Below are positions 6,901 through 8,181 of a stretch of 8,181 nucleotides of DNA, piece after piece. Position numbers and translations under genes: made by a program. The notes beneath the pieces were generated by a model that saw only the letters and a program-made list of their open reading frames with translations, was not told the DNA's origin and made no database searches. Where the stretch lies: contig JAYUHK010000116.1 of NCBI GenBank assembly GCA_043767025.1, forward strand, positions 1 through 8,181, given 5' to 3'. Positions within the stretch are counted from its first letter, which is position 1. The number at the start of each line of letters is the position of its first letter. This DNA is from JAYUHK01 sp043767025. Lineage in GTDB: Bacteria; Bacteroidota; Bacteroidia; Chitinophagales; Saprospiraceae.

Positions 6901-8181
6901 AAATGACACAATTTTTATAGGCATTCATAAATATTTTCAGACAGGAAACTATACTGACACACTTTTGAGTGTTCATAATTGTGACAGCGTTATTCACTTG
7001 AATTTAAAAGTTTATCCTATTTTTTCCACAGTTAGATTTGACACAATTTGTCAAAATGAAAAAATTACAATTCAAAATGTAAATTATCAAAAAGATAGTA
7101 TTTATCATATCCAACTGCTAAGTGCCAATAATTGTGACAGCTCCATCTATCTAAATCTGAAGGTTTATCCTACAAAATTGACGAATCTCTCAATAGATAT
7201 TTGTCAAAAAGATAGTATATTATTTGCAAATAAGGTGTTAAAACAGTCTGGAATTTATACCGATACTTTAGAAACAACACGCGGTTGTGACAGTGTTATT
7301 ACACTAAATTTGAGAGTTCATAATTTATATTCGGATAGTATTTATAGGCAAATATGTATGGGCACTTCCGTCACTATTGGGAACGCAATCTACTCACAAT
7401 CAGGTACTTATACGAACATATTGCAATCTATTTATGGCTGTGATAGTATGGTGGTTCTTCAATTAAGCGTTTTAGATACCATCAAAAAAATGCTAAATAT
7501 CTCCATCTGTGAAGGCGAAAATATAACATTCGGTGGAGAAATATTTAACTCGGCTGGAACTTATGTTCGCAATTCAATATCAAGCGGAGGTTGTGACAGT
7601 ATTTTTACATTAAATTTAAAAATATTGCCCAAAAAATATACATTTCTTTCGGATACAATTTGCGAAGGAATGAAATTTCAGGTGGGAAATAACTACTATT
7701 CTATGTCTGGAAATTTTTGTGACACCCTTTCGAGTTTCATAAATTGTGACAGCGTAATTTGCTTGAAATTAACTGTCTTTCCAAATATGATAACAAATTT
7801 GAGCAAGACAATCTGCGAAAATGATAGTTTTTATTTTGCCAAAACGTATTTGAAAATAGAAGGAAATTATACAGATTCTTTAAAAAATAGAGCGAATTGT
7901 GACAGTATTGTTTTTTTGTCACTAAAAGTGGCTAAAAATTGTATTCTTGACGTTAATTTGATAGTCAGCCAGCCAACTTGCTCTAATAATTTTGGAGCAA
8001 TAAAACTCAAAGTTTTTGGCGGAGTTGCGCCTTATATTGTAGAAGTTCGGAATAGTGCGAGCCAAATCTTTGTGAAAGACACGATACTCGCGGCAGAGTC
8101 ATGGGACACTATCGCCGGAATTGTGGTAGGGCAATACAAGCTAAAAATTACAGATTCTATTGGTAATGTGACAGAATTACA
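3815..8181 (+). CDS. Giant modular surface protein (P-domain, 20 'CDS' repeats, SprB-like module), 3' partial
   Basis: The frame is open from ATG 3815 to the window edge: 1455 codons with no stop. An in-frame TGA at 3806 makes this ATG the only nearby start. Module order by residue: signal peptide 1-38; P-domain-like module about 58-216; Cys-containing linker domain about 217-358; twenty tandem modules of about 51 residues at 359-1373; start of a SprB-like module from about 1379. There is no protease domain, and P-domains without one are common in Bacteroidota secreted adhesins. The likely role is a very long surface or secreted adhesin or filament exported by the type IX system. This is inferred from architecture, because the sorting domain would lie downstream of the window. 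The paired cysteines in each module fit an oxidising extracytoplasmic location. Only whole-codon indels separate repeat units, so the gene looks intact and under selection. No Shine-Dalgarno sequence is visible. Coding certainty is high; adhesin function is moderate. Confidence 0.93.
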   Translation, partial: MQIHLSKNIILKNLKNTRQRLFWIFILQLLCQSSLVFAQNCSCTACPFPIPDVATVNIPLQISGATVNDLSNPSQGVCNVYLKFSHDFVTDLQVKLKSPSGQIVTLIGAIDGNFSNNTIGTSWDIRFIRQSATPQPDPLPLGNPNYPGFYADRWLNSQVWGAGFGVLPPFFGSYYPFAGALENFNSGAVNGTWTVIVQDGVAGQSGVLVSAQIEFCNNSGLNCDICKADGGTFLNVPNRQLCAQDSGLIIKNRPTFGNGIPNTFQYKYQYVVAKSDTIVAYGGRPLDMRNYSAGNYKICGISYAKSDSLLLPPPNFGKSLDTLKKYLNLPFPTRPFCGNLSDSCFNVTIFPRYEQSRKDTICFGDSIVVNNATYRLSGLYDINSKTKNNNCDSIIRLSLTVLQKLQTLKIDTVCFGDTVKVGLKKYFISGNYTDTLKSKISCDSVVNLKLTVLPKVINLIQLTICAEDTVIFKNVKYYQSGFYVLDTLKTLRGCDSINQLLLAVHPPILTDTIFKICDGDSVKVGQKYYTEFGNYVDTLRSSTNCDSVIKFKINVFYGSQTQIDTSICYNSSIQLGNKLYSDSGNYTDILQSKISGCDSIIYLNLTVRGKNQVNLVKVICQGSSFRVGTKIYNATGIYRDTLMDKHACDSIISLYLLVKGPNITAFEITLCEGKKYTVGDSVITTTGTFSDTLTTNSGCDSLVKIYITVNPTARVYDTLEICQGQSVIQGLNTYSTSGIYVDTLQNKFNCDSIVTLYLRVLNQIHRNFSKQICAGDSVSVGKSVYRVTGIYIDTLSSVIVGCDSIVTLNLTVYPKYLFEKPAFICNGTSYLFHSQLLNNAGIYFDTLKSIHNCDSIIKLNLSVLPLKYTQIDTIICKGETIKIGVSAYSTNGTYENRFPSSNGCDSIVTLILTVSNPITTLNARVCRGKLYAIGDTSFLEGGLHKIILKNYLGCDSTIFLNLTIIDSVVVNIDTAICNEEFFLVGSEQFNTSGIYKRNFTSSGGCDSIIYLHLLVYPKNDTIIFKNICQNDTIFIGIHKYFQTGNYTDTLLSVHNCDSVIHLNLKVYPIFSTVRFDTICQNEKITIQNVNYQKDSIYHIQLLSANNCDSSIYLNLKVYPTKLTNLSIDICQKDSILFANKVLKQSGIYTDTLETTRGCDSVITLNLRVHNLYSDSIYRQICMGTSVTIGNAIYSQSGTYTNILQSIYGCDSMVVLQLSVLDTIKKMLNISICEGENITFGGEIFNSAGTYVRNSISSGGCDSIFTLNLKILPKKYTFLSDTICEGMKFQVGNNYYSMSGNFCDTLSSFINCDSVICLKLTVFPNMITNLSKTICENDSFYFAKTYLKIEGNYTDSLKNRANCDSIVFLSLKVAKNCILDVNLIVSQPTCSNNFGAIKLKVFGGVAPYIVEVRNSASQIFVKDTILAAESWDTIAGIVVGQYKLKITDSIGNVTEL
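3986..4462 (+). other. P-domain-like (proprotein convertase P / Homo B) module
   Basis: Residues about 58-216 follow the P-domain pattern. DLQVKLKSPSGQ at 91-102 matches the family's DL-x-L-x-SP-G core, which comes after a strand containing FSHDF. NGTWTVIVQD at 190-199 matches the G-x-W-x-L-x-V-x-D hallmark, followed by GQSGVL and the terminal strand QIEFC at 212-216. In proteases this beta-sandwich flanks a subtilisin domain. Here it stands alone after the signal peptide, so a binding or structural role is more likely. Confidence 0.75.
4463..4888 (+). other. Cys-containing linker domain between P-domain and repeats
   Basis: Residues about 217-358 contain CDIC at 223-226, then further cysteines in RQLCAQDSG, NYKICGISY, RPFCGNLS and DSCFNV. 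AGNYKICGISYAKSD and the PFCG...C pattern resemble a module I associate with large gliding-motility-like Bacteroidota proteins, but I cannot name a family. The cysteines could form disulfides among themselves. Confidence 0.45.
4889..7933 (+). repeat. Array of 20 tandem 51-residue Cys-pair modules
   Basis: Consensus by position: (D-T)-I-C, an acidic or polar turn such as xGDS, V-x-V-G, about 4 residues, Y, x-x-S-G-x-Y, x-DTL, about 5 residues, C-D-S-[IV], then L-x-L-x-V. Codons for the second Cys (of CDS) start at 4985, 5138, 5294, 5447, 5603, 5756, 5909, 6062, 6218, 6371, 6524, 6674, 6827, 6980, 7133, 7286, 7439, 7592, 7745 and 7898. Steps are 153 bp in 15 cases, 156 in three and 150 in one. 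Both cysteines occur in all 20 units with 27 (16 units) or 28 (4 units) intervening residues. The central Gly is kept in 19 units (Ser in unit 15). Units are well diverged, with no near-identical neighbours, so the array is old. The alternating hydrophobic pattern suggests small beta modules joined end to end. Confidence 0.95.
7949..8181 (+). other. SprB-like module, 3' truncated by the window
   Basis: Residues from about 1379 run NLIVSQPTCSNN, then GAIKLKVFGGVAPYIVEV, then GQYKLKITDSIGN. This matches the SprB repeat pattern of a Cys near the start, G-x-I-x-x-x-V-x-GG-x-x-PY, and G-x-Y-x-x-x-x-x-D-x-x-G-N. SprB repeats occur in the large adhesin moved along the cell surface in Bacteroidota gliding. 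The usual Cys after the final Asn-Gly region is not seen before the window ends. More copies may follow downstream. Confidence 0.65.

Noticed and set aside
4889..7933. Regularly spaced TGTGACAG cores, considered as a CRISPR-like or regulatory DNA repeat
   Set aside because: The spacing is whole-codon, the cores encode the invariant Cys-Asp-Ser in one open frame, and the intervening sequence encodes alignable protein modules.
3815..8181. Possible frameshifted or decayed adhesin gene, since no complete ORF is evident
   Set aside because: Translation codon by codon shows a continuous frame with no stop. It appears incomplete only because it runs past the window end.

Overview
The window is AT-rich, has no strong Shine-Dalgarno sequences, and encodes large secreted proteins built from modules typical of Bacteroidota: a proprotein-convertase P-domain, 'CDS[IV]' repeats and a SprB-like module. 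I infer an AT-rich, probably environmental member of the Bacteroidota. No marker gene allows a finer placement.

Layout: (1) Positions 1-264 are non-coding and hold two short perfect inverted repeats, one in a small GC-rich island; they may belong to a dispersed intergenic repeat. (2) Positions 265-3600 on the minus strand encode a 1111-residue protein with a signal peptide and no domain I can name; its character suggests a degenerate helical (HEAT-like) solenoid. (3) Positions 3601-3814 are a divergent intergenic region with weak Bacteroidota-type promoter candidates for both flanking genes. (4) From 3815 to the window end, on the plus strand, lies one uninterrupted reading frame (1455 codons and still open). 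It encodes a signal peptide, a P-domain-like module, a Cys-containing linker domain, twenty tandem modules of about 51 residues, and the start of a SprB-like module.

The main item is the twenty-module array. Fifteen of 19 unit-to-unit steps are exactly 153 bp and the other four differ by exactly one codon. Each unit keeps two cysteines, 27 or 28 residues apart. The closing Cys-Asp-Ser is invariant, and its serine is always an AGY codon. In 19 of 20 units Asp-Ser plus the next residue fits the Bacteroidota O-glycosylation motif D-[ST]-[AILVMT], so the array may be a disulfide-stapled, glycosylated surface stalk. The protein is most likely a very large type IX-secreted adhesin or surface filament, but its C-terminus, where a sorting domain would lie, is outside the window. 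The two genes are divergent and both products are exported; any functional link between them is conjecture.
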